Assembly (NCBI GenBank): GCA_035567895.1
Contig: DATMPC010000042.1
Span: 23,703-87,702 of the forward strand
DNA: 64,000 nt
Source of the DNA: Terriglobales bacterium
GTDB lineage: Bacteria > Acidobacteriota > Terriglobia > Terriglobales > Acidobacteriaceae
Direction of reading: 5' to 3'
This document shows positions 55,445-64,000 of this stretch, one piece after another. Below the pieces are notes generated by a model that saw only the letters and a list, made by a program, of their open reading frames with translations, made no database searches and had not been told where the DNA came from. The stretch's first letter is position 1; the number at the start of each line of letters is the position of its first letter. The translations under genes were made by a program, and so were the position numbers.

Positions 55445-55994
55445 ATGAAGACCAAAAACATTGTCACGCTGATCGTCGCCAGAGAGAATCCCTCATCCAT
55501 AGTGCACTCCGCGCGCACAGCGTTAGCAGCCGTGGTTTCGCTGTTAGCGGCACGTTTGCTGCGTCTGCCGGAAGCATACTGGGCTTCGATCACCGCTCAT
55601 AGTTATGCAATCAACATTCGGAGCAGCGCTTTCTGTCTCCGCGCAACGCTTCGTAGGGACAGCCGTCGGTGCGGTGCTGGGAGCCATGGCGGCAACTTAC
55701 TTTCAACGCAATGTCATTGTCTACGGTGTCCTTGTCTTCCTCATCGGACTCCTATGCGCTGCCCTGCACATTGAGCGAACTGCATATCGTTATGCGAGCG
55801 TCACGCTCGCCATAATCATGATGATCCCGCGCGCTCTGGGAGCTTGGACAACCGCGGCTCATCGTTTCGTCGAAGTCTCTCTCGGGATCGTGGTAGCGCT
55901 GGCGATAGCCGCTATCTGGCCAGAACAACAGAGAGTCACGGAGACTGTCAGCACGACTCAAGTTGAGGAAAAGGGAGCGGCAACCGAAGGTTAA
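55445..55994 (+). pseudogene. short FUSC-like protein gene with a frameshift
   Basis: The first frame starts at ATG 55445 and runs SSIVHSARTALAAVVSLLAA, then LPEAYWASITA. The match continues in the next frame from about 55597 as LIVMQSTFGAALSVSAQRFVGTAVGAVLGAMAATYF, to the stop at 55994. Inserting one base near 55597 would restore a continuous protein of about 180 residues with five or six membrane helices of the FUSC/aromatic-acid-exporter type. A one-base deletion or sequencing error is the simplest reading. The 3' end overlaps the convergent PilZ gene by 4 bp. Confidence 0.72.
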
Positions 55995-56683
55995 TCAAGA
56001 CCGAGGAACGAATTAATCCAGCTCCTCACCACCTGTCGGGCGGGATCGGAGTCCAGAAATTGAAATCCCACCAACGGACTCTTCTGCCAACATACTGCTC
56101 CTTCAATGGTGACGGCAGACCTTCCAGGCAGAGAGAATGAGAGGCGCAGCCTGTCTGAGAGAGATGCGAGTCGCGTCAATTGGACGGACATACCTCCGCC
56201 ACTGATCTCGCGACTGGAACCCGAGAAAGATCCGGCAGGACCTTCAATAGAGACCTCAATCACGAGCGGAATGCGCACGTAGCGACGCAGTTCGTGCAGC
56301 AGCAACGAACAGGTAGATCGCGCAACACTTAGAGCATTCCCACGATCTACTGGGAACTCGATAAGCGTATTGATGCCGAACGTGGAGAAGCGCCTCACAT
56401 CAACGTCGCGGGGCAAGATTCCATAGAGGAGCATCTTGTGATTTGAGCGGGAAGAGCGAACGGCTTCGAGGACAGGTGGAGCATGATCGTCCAGCAACAC
56501 GACACAGCCTTGAAACTGTTCCACGCCGAGGCGCTTGGCGAAGTCTTCGGCCACGGGAATTGCCTGCACCCCACACTGCGCGAAGGCTCTCGTCAAGGTG
56601 TCAGTCGTTGGGGCATCCAGCCGCACCAGTGCTACTTTGGGAACGGCACGGGAGCGGGGTCCGGGAGTGGGGGCTGAACTCAT
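55991..56683 (-). CDS. PilZ-domain protein with receiver-like N-terminus
   Basis: 230 residues. Residues 15-125 look like a degenerate receiver fold (KVALVRLDAPTTDTLTRAFAQCG ... VVLLDDHAPPVLEAVRSS) lacking the full acidic pocket. Residues 130-225 are a PilZ domain: RRYVR matches the RxxxR motif and SREISGGGMSV the (D/N)xSxxG motif, with Glu in place of the usual acidic/amide residue. PilZ domains bind cyclic di-GMP and control motility, polysaccharide or secretion. Output is unknown. Confidence 0.82.
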   Translation of the reverse strand: MSSAPTPGPRSRAVPKVALVRLDAPTTDTLTRAFAQCGVQAIPVAEDFAKRLGVEQFQGCVVLLDDHAPPVLEAVRSSRSNHKMLLYGILPRDVDVRRFSTFGINTLIEFPVDRGNALSVARSTCSLLLHELRRYVRIPLVIEVSIEGPAGSFSGSSREISGGGMSVQLTRLASLSDRLRLSFSLPGRSAVTIEGAVCWQKSPLVGFQFLDSDPARQVVRSWINSFLGLD

Positions 56684-56888
56684 TTTGATTTAAGCCGACG
56701 AACTTGCCTGGCACTTCTAATAATGGTTACCTGCGGCCAATCGCACAAGGTGACCAGAGTAATCCGATTCTTGCCTCGCTATTGGCTTTGTTCGCTCGGT
56801 TTCCCGGGAAGGCGATTTTAGGATGCAAAAAGGCGGACTCCGGCGACTGTTTTTCTGAGGGCAGGCACCCAGAACAACAAGTCACTGG

Positions 56889-57200
56889 TTAGGCAGCAGC
56901 AGCGTTATTCTTTTGTTCGTTTCGTCTATTTGCGATTGTCCAAATGGCGTGAAACCAGCGGTGCTCATCAGCAGTCATTTCACGGCCAAACGCGTCACGG
57001 AACTTCTGCTCAAACTGCTCCCACGGCATGTTGTCTTGCACATACATGCGCACTTCAGATGCAAGTCCAGCAGTTTGCGTTGTCAGGTTTTGTGACAGAT
57101 CATGGAAACGCTGGATCAGATCATGACAAAGCTGTGGGAGACTCGGCGCCTTCGTGGATAACGCTGGGCCGGACCATGCCACGAGTGTGTCATAATTCAT
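56889..57200 (-). CDS. hypothetical helical protein
   Basis: 103 residues from ATG 57200. Predicted mostly helical (LPQLCHDLIQRFHDLSQNL; WEQFEQKFRDAFGREMTADEHRWFHAIW). No family recognised. Divergent from the receiver-like gene at 57231 with only 30 bp between, so the two may share a promoter region. Confidence 0.5.
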   Translation of the reverse strand: MNYDTLVAWSGPALSTKAPSLPQLCHDLIQRFHDLSQNLTTQTAGLASEVRMYVQDNMPWEQFEQKFRDAFGREMTADEHRWFHAIWTIANRRNEQKNNAAAA

Positions 57201-57230
57201 TGCCCACTTCGACTATGTCCTACTTGTGTC

Positions 57231-57635
57231 ATGCCAATTTCGGGGTTGCGCACCAAGGTGGAAGCGAAGGAAACAGCAGACAAGAGTCGCCGTAAGCTCG
57301 TCCTCCTGTTGGTAGGAGGACGTTACACAGAATTAGAAAACCTTCTACAGCGAAGGGGTTACCTCGTTGTTGCCCCAGGCACTCCTGACCATGCTGTAGC
57401 CATTTGCCTGCACAATCGAATAGTCTCCGCACTCATTGATGAAGAGTTTCTCGCGGACGCCGATACCTGGTCCCTGGCCGAGTCGTTGAAGGCGGTTTCC
57501 CCCAACATCTCCATTGTGCTCCTGATCCGGGGGTCGGCTGCGAAGGGATACCCGCTAAGGGGAGTGGATTACATAGTGAATGACGGCGAGCCCGACCAGG
57601 TCCTGAACGCGCTAAAGAAAGGTGTCCCGCGCTGA
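57231..57635 (+). CDS. degenerate receiver-domain-like protein
   Basis: 134 residues. After a charged start, KLVLLLVGGRYTELENLLQRRGYLVVAPGTPDHAVAIC and VSALIDEEFLADADTWSLAESLKAVSPNISIVLLIRG follow the alpha/beta order of a REC domain. The N-terminal acidic pair is missing, while ALIDEEF may hold the Asp position. Stand-alone degenerate receivers often act as adaptors; the partner is not evident. Confidence 0.55.
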   Translation: MPISGLRTKVEAKETADKSRRKLVLLLVGGRYTELENLLQRRGYLVVAPGTPDHAVAICLHNRIVSALIDEEFLADADTWSLAESLKAVSPNISIVLLIRGSAAKGYPLRGVDYIVNDGEPDQVLNALKKGVPR

Positions 57636-57641
57636 ATTCAG

Positions 57642-57666
57642 AGCGAGCAGCCCCGCACCGCTCGCT
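57642..57666. terminator. hairpin between convergent genes
   Basis: Arms agcgagc (57642-57648) and gctcgct (57660-57666) around an 11-nt loop, between the receiver-like gene (plus) and the RND gene (minus). No clear T-run, so termination is only suggested. Confidence 0.4.
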
Positions 57667-57685
57667 TGCACCTCTTGCTGAGTCC

Positions 57686-60600
57686 TCAGATCGACTGGTT
57701 TTGGGGAGCTGTAATTAACTTCTCCAACTCATCAGTCTTCTTTGAAGAAGTCGACGTCAACAACGTTTTGACAATCACATAAAGAACCGGAATGAAGAAT
57801 AAGTTCAGGACGGTGGAGAACAACATTCCGCCAACGATAGCGGTCCCTACCGAGTGCCGCCCGAGTCTGCCGGCGCCGGTCGCGAAGTAGAGCGGTAGAA
57901 CTCCGAGGATGAAGGCAAACGATGTCATCAGAATCGGGCGAAGGCGCAACTCAGCCGCTTCAATTGCGGCATCGATGATCGAGCGTCCCTGCTCTAGCAG
58001 TTGCTCAGCGAACTCGACAATGAGAATCGAGTTCTTCGCCGAGAGTCCGATGAGCATCACCAGACCGATTTGCACATAGACGTCGTTCACCAGGCCACGC
58101 ATTGAGACAAACAGCAAGGCGCCCAGGACCGCCGTAGGAACTGCGAGCAGGATGATGAACGGCAACGCGAAGCTCTCGTATTGCGCTGAGAGAGTGAGAT
58201 ACACAACGAGTATCCCGAGTGCGAAGATCAGGACCGCCTTGCCACCCGCTTCTACTTCCTCCAGTGCCAACCCGGTCCACTGGAACGTCATGCCCTGAAG
58301 CATCTTTTGCTTTGCCAGTTCCTCCATTGCTTCCAGTCCCTGGCTGGAACTGAATCCTGGAGCCGCCGCGCCATCGATTTCGGCTGCGCGAAACAGATTG
58401 TAGTGATTAATGACCTGTGGGCCCGCCGTCTCCTTCAGGTCGACGATGTTTCCGAGCGGAACGAGACCGTTGGTCTCGGAACGCACATAATATTGCCGCA
58501 AATCGCGCGCCGACATGCGGAATGGCTGATCGGCCTGCACGTAGACGCGATAGGAGCGGTTGTTGAAGTCAAAGTCATTGACATACTGCGAGCCCATGTA
58601 CACGCCGAGCGCCTGCGTGACCTGGCTGATCGGCACTCCGATGGCTTTTGCCTTCGCACGATCGATTTGCACAAGTTTTTGCGGATCGTTCGCAGTAAAG
58701 CTGGTAAACAGTCCAGTGAGATCCTGGCGCTGCCGGCTGCCGGCGACTATCTGGTGAGCTACGTTATCGATGTCCTGCAACGTGTTCCGGCCCAGATCCT
58801 GTAATTCAAATTGAAATCCGCCAAAACTCCCGATGCCGTTGATAGCTGGTGGTTCAAAGGCGACGACGATCGCCCCAGGGATGCTGAAGAGCTTCGGCGA
58901 AACGCGGGCAACAATGTCACTCACAGCATGGCCTTTCGCTCGACGCTCTTCGATAGGCTTTAGCGGAGCAAAGACAAGGCCGTAGTTGGACGAACTACCG
59001 CCGGACAGAGAGAATCCAGGAACAGCGAAGGTGCCGAAGATGTCGGGATCGGCTCGCAGAATCTGCTCAGCTCGCTTGGCGATGTCAGTCGTGTAACCGA
59101 GCGATGCTCCCTGCGGAGTCTGAACCACAACAATGAAGTAATTCTGGTCTTCCTGCGGTACGAATCCTGTAGGAACGTGGACATACATGTACGCAGTCAA
59201 CGCCAGCGCCGCGAAGAAGAGAACGATCATCGCATAGCGGAAATTCAGTACCTTCGCAATCACTCTTCCGTAGGCGACTCCCAGACCGTGAATCGCTCGG
59301 TCAACTGCGTGTGCGAACCTTGCGTATCCGCGCGAAAGCCAGCCGATCCCGGTCCAGTCGAAGACCGAATATTTCTGCTCTTCACTGCGCAACAGAATCG
59401 CCGCCAAGGCGGGTGACAATGTGAGTGCGTTGAAGAGAGAAATCGCAATAGAGAATGCAATCGTCAGGGAGAATTGCCGGTAAAGAATTCCTGTAGTGCC
59501 CGGAAAGAATGACACCGGCACGAATACTGAAATCAGTACAAGCGAGGTGGCCACCACGGCGCTCGAAACTTCAGCCATAGCAACTGACGTTGCGGTGTGC
59601 GGGTCACTCCCGCCTTGATTGATATGGCGCTGAGCATTTTCGATGACAACGATGGCGTCATCTACAACCAAGCCCGTCGCCAGGGTGATTCCGAACAGTG
59701 TCAGCGAGTTGATCGAAAATCCGAAAATCTTGATGAAGGCAAAGGTACCGATCAGGGAGACTGGAATCGTAACCGCAGGAATAATCGTGGCGCGCCAGTC
59801 CAGCAGGAAGAAAAAGATCACAATGATCACGATGACGATCGCTTCTTCCAGCGTCGTGATGACTTCCTTGACCGAATCGCCCACCACCGTGGTGGTGTCG
59901 AAGGCGATCACATACTTCATGCCCGGCGGGAACGACTTTGACAATTCTGCCAGAACAGCGCGGGCAGCCTTGTCTACTTCGAGAGCGTTGGCGTTTGAGA
60001 GTTGTTGTACGCCTACGCCGATCGCATCATGGCCGCTGTAGAGCAGATTAGTGTCGTAGCTCTCGGCGCCGATCTCGGCTCGACCTACGTCCTTTAGTTG
60101 AACGATTCCGTTCCGCGTGTTCTTGAGAATGATGCTCTCGAACTCCCTGGGATCGGATAGTCGCCCTACCACGCGCAGCGTTACCTGGAAGTTCTGTTTC
60201 GGGTCTGCGGGGGGACGCCCCAACTGGCCGGCAGGGATTTCGACGTTCTGTTCTTGCAGCGCAGCTACCACATCGGCGGCAGTCAGTTCGCGCGCAGCCA
60301 ATTTCGTGGGATCGAGCCAAATGCGCATCGCATACTTACGCTCGCCGAAGAGGATCACATCTCCCACGCCGGGAATGCGCTTGAGCGCATCTCGCACGTA
60401 TACGTCGAGATAATTGGAAATGTACTGGTTCGTGAGGCTGCCATCGGGAGAAAAGAAACCCGCCGCAAAGACAAAGTTGGGATTTGCCTTCGTGATGGTT
60501 ATGCCCGTGTTCTTGATTTCCTGCGGCAGTCTTCCTTGTGCCGTCGCGACACGATTCTGCACGTCAACCGCTGCGATGTTCAGGTCGTATCCCGTACGGA

Positions 60601-60880
60601 AGGTGACGTTGATGCTGCTGGTGCCGTCGTTCGAACTGGTCGAGGTGATGTAATGCATGCCCTCGACACCGTTGATTTGTTGCTCAAGCGGCGTGGTTAC
60701 CGCAGATTCCACAACCTGAGCGTTCGCGCCCACGTAGTTGCTGGTCACCGTGACCTGTGGAGGCGCGAGGTCAGGATAGAGCGAGATCGGCAAAGTGGGA
60801 ATGCAAACCGCGCCGGCAAGGATGATGAGCAGCGCGCATACTGTCGCGAAAATAGGCCGTCTTATAAAGAAATCTACCAA
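57686..60880 (-). CDS. RND-family (HAE1) efflux transporter, inner membrane component
   Basis: 1064 residues, full AcrB/MexF-type length. TTG at 60880 with GGAGG 9 nt upstream. Typical start VDFFIRRPIFATVCALLIILAG, twelve membrane helices in two sets, and two large periplasmic loops. Conserved GVVDDAIVVIENAQRH-type segment (written LVVDDAIVVIENA here, with the Asp pair of the proton relay) and VLIGLSAKNSILIVEFA. It exports hydrophobic compounds by proton antiport. It follows its adaptor gene by 62 bp; no outer-membrane gene is in this unit, so a TolC-type channel elsewhere (49872 or 1-174) may serve. Confidence 0.96.
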   Translation of the reverse strand: MVDFFIRRPIFATVCALLIILAGAVCIPTLPISLYPDLAPPQVTVTSNYVGANAQVVESAVTTPLEQQINGVEGMHYITSTSSNDGTSSINVTFRTGYDLNIAAVDVQNRVATAQGRLPQEIKNTGITITKANPNFVFAAGFFSPDGSLTNQYISNYLDVYVRDALKRIPGVGDVILFGERKYAMRIWLDPTKLAARELTAADVVAALQEQNVEIPAGQLGRPPADPKQNFQVTLRVVGRLSDPREFESIILKNTRNGIVQLKDVGRAEIGAESYDTNLLYSGHDAIGVGVQQLSNANALEVDKAARAVLAELSKSFPPGMKYVIAFDTTTVVGDSVKEVITTLEEAIVIVIIVIFFFLLDWRATIIPAVTIPVSLIGTFAFIKIFGFSINSLTLFGITLATGLVVDDAIVVIENAQRHINQGGSDPHTATSVAMAEVSSAVVATSLVLISVFVPVSFFPGTTGILYRQFSLTIAFSIAISLFNALTLSPALAAILLRSEEQKYSVFDWTGIGWLSRGYARFAHAVDRAIHGLGVAYGRVIAKVLNFRYAMIVLFFAALALTAYMYVHVPTGFVPQEDQNYFIVVVQTPQGASLGYTTDIAKRAEQILRADPDIFGTFAVPGFSLSGGSSSNYGLVFAPLKPIEERRAKGHAVSDIVARVSPKLFSIPGAIVVAFEPPAINGIGSFGGFQFELQDLGRNTLQDIDNVAHQIVAGSRQRQDLTGLFTSFTANDPQKLVQIDRAKAKAIGVPISQVTQALGVYMGSQYVNDFDFNNRSYRVYVQADQPFRMSARDLRQYYVRSETNGLVPLGNIVDLKETAGPQVINHYNLFRAAEIDGAAAPGFSSSQGLEAMEELAKQKMLQGMTFQWTGLALEEVEAGGKAVLIFALGILVVYLTLSAQYESFALPFIILLAVPTAVLGALLFVSMRGLVNDVYVQIGLVMLIGLSAKNSILIVEFAEQLLEQGRSIIDAAIEAAELRLRPILMTSFAFILGVLPLYFATGAGRLGRHSVGTAIVGGMLFSTVLNLFFIPVLYVIVKTLLTSTSSKKTDELEKLITAPQNQSI

Positions 60881-60942
60881 GCCGCTATTTCCTCCCTAAC
60901 TGTCCCACTTCTGGACTGGAATGCGTTCCCAAATCAGAACGG

Positions 60943-62037
60943 TTAGCTAATCGGTTGAACGGGCGTTCCGTCGATAAGGAGCTGGATACCTGAGACGATC
61001 ACTTTGTCCCCGCGCTGCAGACCGCTGGTTACGGCGTAATCGTTTCCTACCGTGTCGCCCAGAGTAACCGCGCGCTGCTTCGCAACGGTGCCTTGGTCTG
61101 TCTGAGCCGCTACGTAAACGAATGACTGTCCCCCAATGCGAGTCACGGCCAGGACCGGAACTGTTGGGGTTGGAGAGGTGCTCCACACCACTCGAGCTTT
61201 TACTAATTGTGCAGTGCGAAACTTGTCAAACGACGCGTGAATGGGGGCCTTTACGAGGATTCCTTGCAGAGAGTTGTCAACCTGCTGTGAGATGAAATCT
61301 ACTTTCGTGCTCTCGATTAGATCCCCGCTGCTGGTCACGATCTGCACGGGCAATCCCATGCGAATGTCGCCTGCACGTTCCGTAGGAATGAAAATGTAGG
61401 CCTCGAGCTCCGCGTTCTCGTCCACGGTAGTGAGTAATGTCTGCGGAGAGACGTAATCGCCGATGTGCACAGGAATGTCTCCCACAACGCCCGCGAATGG
61501 CGCAACCAGGTTGTAGTACGCGAGTTGGCGTTGCTGAGTGATGCGCGCGGCGGTTGAAGCTTCCCAGTCGGCCTTGGAGTTCTGGTAAGCCTGCAGTGCG
61601 AGTTCGTAGTCTCGCTTGCTGCTCACGCCTCCCTCATACAGCTTCCGCTGGCGCTCGACTTCGTTCTGTGTGTAGTCGAGAGTTGCTTTCTTTTGCGCTT
61701 CGGTACTGCGCTGCTGATCGACCGTCGCCTGCTGCTTCAAAGGATCGATGGTCATCAGCGTCGCTCCAGCGCGCACGTGGTCCCCAGACTTTACGAATAT
61801 GCGCGTCAGGGTGCCGTCAACCTGAGGCTGAATGCTCGCTGAGCGGCGCGACTTTACGGTCGCCACATATTCATCGATGCGTGGTACGGGAGCGAGATTG
61901 ACCGTCTCCGTTTTCACCGGAAGAGCCTGTGGGCCAGATGCCTTGGCTTCCGTTTTGGTGCATCCCGAACTTGCGAGAACCACAACTGCCAGTAGAGCAA
62001 TAAAAGAGATGCTGGTAAGGGTCTTCAATCGAATCAT
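60943..62037 (-). CDS. RND periplasmic adaptor (membrane fusion protein)
   Basis: 364 residues from ATG 62037, preceded by GAGG; the frame is open to 62091. A lipobox-like LASSGC (about residues 20-25) suggests lipid anchoring. Then come lipoyl halves (SASIQPQVDGTLTRIFVKSGDHVRAGATLMTIDP and LVAPFAGVVGDIPVHIGDYVSPQTLLTTVD) around a helical hairpin, and beta-barrel and proximal domains. It links the RND pump to the outer-membrane channel. A TACCG-N2-CGGTA palindrome lies 60 bp upstream. Confidence 0.94.
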   Translation of the reverse strand: MIRLKTLTSISFIALLAVVVLASSGCTKTEAKASGPQALPVKTETVNLAPVPRIDEYVATVKSRRSASIQPQVDGTLTRIFVKSGDHVRAGATLMTIDPLKQQATVDQQRSTEAQKKATLDYTQNEVERQRKLYEGGVSSKRDYELALQAYQNSKADWEASTAARITQQRQLAYYNLVAPFAGVVGDIPVHIGDYVSPQTLLTTVDENAELEAYIFIPTERAGDIRMGLPVQIVTSSGDLIESTKVDFISQQVDNSLQGILVKAPIHASFDKFRTAQLVKARVVWSTSPTPTVPVLAVTRIGGQSFVYVAAQTDQGTVAKQRAVTLGDTVGNDYAVTSGLQRGDKVIVSGIQLLIDGTPVQPIS

Positions 62038-62096
62038 CCTCTTAACCTCTTGTAGCCGGTAAAGATGCTGGGCGCAGCCAGGAGGATTCAATATGC

Positions 62097-62108
62097 TACC
62101 GGGCGGTA
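62097..62108. promoter_or_regulatory. operator-like palindrome upstream of the RND operon
   Basis: taccgggcggta is a perfect dyad (TACCG-GG-CGGTA) placed 60 bp before the adaptor start. Dyads of this form are common TetR-family operators in front of RND pumps. No TetR gene is adjacent. Confidence 0.4.
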
Positions 62109-62519
62109 CACAATCACCGTAGTTTTAGATACAATTGTTGCGTTCCGGACATGCTGATTTCGGTGAGGCATTAATTTTGTGCGAAGATTTTGGCGCTAGT
62201 ATCACAATCCGGTAATTTGCCATCTTCTTGTGAAATGTTCTCTTGACTGGTCACGTTCGTATCTTGGCGGGCGCCCAGCTATCGACAGTGGATTCGATCG
62301 GTTCGTGTTGCAAATACCACAATCGGGTTATCGTGCCGTTGCCCTTCGGAGGTAGGTAAATACACCCATATCTGCTGATGCGGCTGGCGACTTTACGTCG
62401 GACTATGAAAACTAGACTTCAGCGGTCACGATTTACGTAGGTGATGCGACAGGCCGTTCGGCAAAACAAAGCTGACGTTGCGAAGATGTCGGATCTTTTC
62501 AATCCAAAAGGAGCCCATC
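62109..62519. other. divergent intergenic region upstream of the RND operon
   Basis: About 410 bp without a gene. Two similar 16-mers of the form CACAATC(C/G)GGT(A/T)AT-like are at about 62200 and 62318, oriented the same way and possibly a binding site pair. Confidence 0.35.
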
Positions 62520-63041
62520 ATGATCCTCGGCATGAGCACGGCGACGTTCACCCTACTCCACGTTTTAGTTAGCCTCGCAGGAATCGCTTCAGGGTTTGTT
62601 GTTCTCTATGGGTTTTTTGCCGGAAAACGTCTGGATGGTTGGACTGCCGTCTTTCTCATCACTACGGCATTGACGAGCATAAGCGGGTTCGGCTTCCCCT
62701 TTGATCATCTGTTGCCATCACACAAAGTCGCCATCATTTCCCTTGTAGTGCTGGCTGCGGTGATTCCGGCGCGTTACGTGTTTCACATGGAGGGCGCCTG
62801 GCGTTCGGTGTACGTAATCGGATCGTCCTTGGCGCTGTACTTCAACGTTTTTGTACTTGTCGTGCAGTCGTTTATGAAGGTACCGGCACTCAAAGCGCTC
62901 GCGCCAACTCAATCAGAGGCTCCGTTCCTGGTTGTCCAGCTCGCCGTGTTGCTGGCCTTTGTCTGGCTCACTACTCTCGCGGTAAAAAGGTTCCGAATCG
63001 GGACGGCGCGCGCAGCTTCATCCGCCGCGTCTTTGTCATAA
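62520..63041 (+). CDS. hypothetical multi-pass membrane protein
   Basis: 173 residues from ATG 62520, with AAGGAG 7 nt upstream; the frame is open to 62478. Five predicted helices. The first segment ([23 protein letters not shown]) and [32 protein letters not shown] resemble proteins annotated only as membrane proteins in soil bacteria. It is 43 bp before the hydrolase gene on the same strand and may be co-transcribed. Function unknown. Confidence 0.75.
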   Translation: MILGMSTATFTLLHVLVSLAGIASGFVVLYGFFAGKRLDGWTAVFLITTALTSISGFGFPFDHLLPSHKVAIISLVVLAAVIPARYVFHMEGAWRSVYVIGSSLALYFNVFVLVVQSFMKVPALKALAPTQSEAPFLVVQLAVLLAFVWLTTLAVKRFRIGTARAASSAASLS

Positions 63042-63084
63042 AACCACCTGCCGTAACAACAAGAAATCAGCAAGGAGCTGGCAT

Positions 63085-63924
63085 ATGCCTACTATTACAA
63101 CGAGAGACGGCACACAGATCTTCTACAAGGACTGGGGCAGCGGACAACCGATAGTCTTCAGTCATGGCTGGCCGCTCACTGCGGATGACTGGGACGCGCA
63201 AATGATGTTCTTTGGCGAGCGCGGCTATCGCGTGATCGCACACGACCGGCGCGGTCACGGCCGTTCCACCCAGACGTGGGACGGCAACGAGATGGACACC
63301 TATGCCGATGATCTTGCGACCCTCACTGAAAAACTTAACCTGAAGAACGCTATCCACGTGGGCCACTCGACCGGCGGTGGAGAAGTCGCCCGTTACATCG
63401 GCCGGCATGGCACAAAGCGAGTCGCCATGGCTGTGCTCATTAGCTCGGTACCGCCCCTTATGGTGAAGACCGACAAAAATCCTGCGGGCGCTCCGATCGA
63501 AGTATTCGATGACCTGCGAGCTCAATATCTGAAAAATCGGCCCCAGTTTTACATGGACATTACCCTTCCCTTCTACGGCTACAACCGGCCAGGCGCCAAG
63601 ATATCGGAAGGCATCCGGGAGAAGTGGTGGCTCCAGGGAATGATGGGCGGAATGAAGGCGGGGTACGACTGCATCAAAGCTTTCTCCGAAACGGACTTCA
63701 CTGAGGACCTCAAGAAGTTCGATGTGCCCACCCTCATCCTTCACGGCGACGATGACCAGATCGTGCCGATTGGTGCGGCGGCTCTGATGTCCGCTAAGAT
63801 TGTGAAGAACGCCAAACTGAAAGTATATCCAGGCTTTCCACACGGAATGCCCACAACCAATGCAGACCAAATCAATGCCGACCTACTCGCCTTCTTTCAG
63901 GTCGCTGGTCGAGCTGCAGCGTAG
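63085..63924 (+). CDS. alpha/beta hydrolase, non-heme chloroperoxidase type
   Basis: 279 residues; ATG 63085 with AAGGAG. Alpha/beta fold: oxyanion region [11 protein letters not shown] (about 26-36), nucleophile Ser95 in GHSTGG, acid Asp near 224 ([11 protein letters not shown]), and His near 255 (FPHGMP). RRGHGRS and the [26 protein letters not shown] segment are characteristic of the cofactor-free chloroperoxidase/esterase group. In vivo these are usually esterases or perhydrolases. No signal peptide. Confidence 0.93.
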   Translation: MPTITTRDGTQIFYKDWGSGQPIVFSHGWPLTADDWDAQMMFFGERGYRVIAHDRRGHGRSTQTWDGNEMDTYADDLATLTEKLNLKNAIHVGHSTGGGEVARYIGRHGTKRVAMAVLISSVPPLMVKTDKNPAGAPIEVFDDLRAQYLKNRPQFYMDITLPFYGYNRPGAKISEGIREKWWLQGMMGGMKAGYDCIKAFSETDFTEDLKKFDVPTLILHGDDDQIVPIGAAALMSAKIVKNAKLKVYPGFPHGMPTTNADQINADLLAFFQVAGRAAA

Positions 63925-63935
63925 AGACAAGTTCC

Positions 63936-63965
63936 CCCGGCCGTTCGTCGTCGGCGACGGCCGGG
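63936..63965 (+). terminator. hairpin after the alpha/beta hydrolase gene
   Basis: Arms cccggccgt (63936-63944) and acggccggg (63957-63965) form a 9-bp GC-rich stem 11 bp beyond the stop codon. No T-run follows; it may still mark the transcript end. Confidence 0.5.
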
Positions 63966-64000
63966 AAGACTCGTTGTCGTCCCGAATTGAGTCCGAACCA

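Noticed and set aside
1..64000. CRISPR arrays, rRNA genes, complete insertion sequences
   Set aside because: No regularly spaced direct repeats, no rRNA-like sequence and no transposase gene with terminal inverted repeats were seen.

Overview
The window looks like chromosomal DNA of a soil-type acidobacterium (Terriglobia-like). No rRNA or marker gene fixes the taxon. The inference rests on gene content: a very large ABC permease of the ADOP/MacB-like type, an Oar-like TonB receptor with a carboxypeptidase-regulatory N-terminus, a regulator with the TolB-N / 'LKEYLIG' signature, DUF2934, a PilZ protein and a hybrid GAF-AraC regulator.

Layout. 0-9.2 kb (minus strand): a compact C4-dicarboxylate operon of NAD-malic enzyme, alginate-export-type porin, DASS anion symporter, fumarase C (fumC) and an NADH dehydrogenase II that is fused in frame to a FUSC-like membrane domain. 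A truncated TolC-type gene runs off the left edge, and a DM13 protein lies upstream of the operon. 9.7-15.4 kb: CopB-like P-type ATPase (plus), then poxB and a DUF417 membrane protein (minus), divergent from an ECF sigma factor whose leader carries a perfect 12-bp dyad. 15.5-20 kb: glycine-zipper protein, orphan single-ring Clp-like AAA ATPase, Spy/CpxP-like exported protein, and a scar made of two truncated genes around a dispersed 47-bp repeat. 20-26 kb (minus): ROK regulator, TonB receptor and argH-type lyase in one unit. 26-33 kb: decayed MerR regulator, ADOP permease, DUF2934, a TPM / nucleotidyltransferase / LemA operon, and a ketopantoate reductase. 33-38.3 kb: accessory segment with XRE, excisionase-like and replication-initiator-like genes, a zinc-finger protein and a tyrosine integrase ending 14 bp from a tRNA-Ala(GGC).

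39.2-51.3 kb (minus): the most distinctive region. A nearly gap-free cluster encodes a TolC / YtcA / HlyD / FUSC tripartite exporter, then an isochorismatase-fold hydrolase, an exo-type amidohydrolase, an XapX protein, an exported VOC protein, an SDR, a second alginate-type porin and a LuxR-type response regulator. The same ~68-bp element, with conserved internal repeats and dyads, precedes both the exporter half and the hydrolase half, which suggests co-regulation. Downstream on the plus strand lie two regulators (TolB-N-type; GAF-AraC hybrid), a frameshifted FUSC gene and a decayed REC domain. 56-64 kb: PilZ and receiver-like proteins, a two-gene RND efflux operon with an operator-like palindrome, a membrane protein and an alpha/beta hydrolase of the non-heme chloroperoxidase type.

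Working model (inference). The left operon takes up malate/fumarate, makes pyruvate and NADH and reoxidises the NADH; PoxB nearby could then oxidise pyruvate straight to the quinone pool. The 39-51 kb cluster would import, modify by hydrolysis/oxidoreduction, and export an unidentified small aromatic or amide compound.
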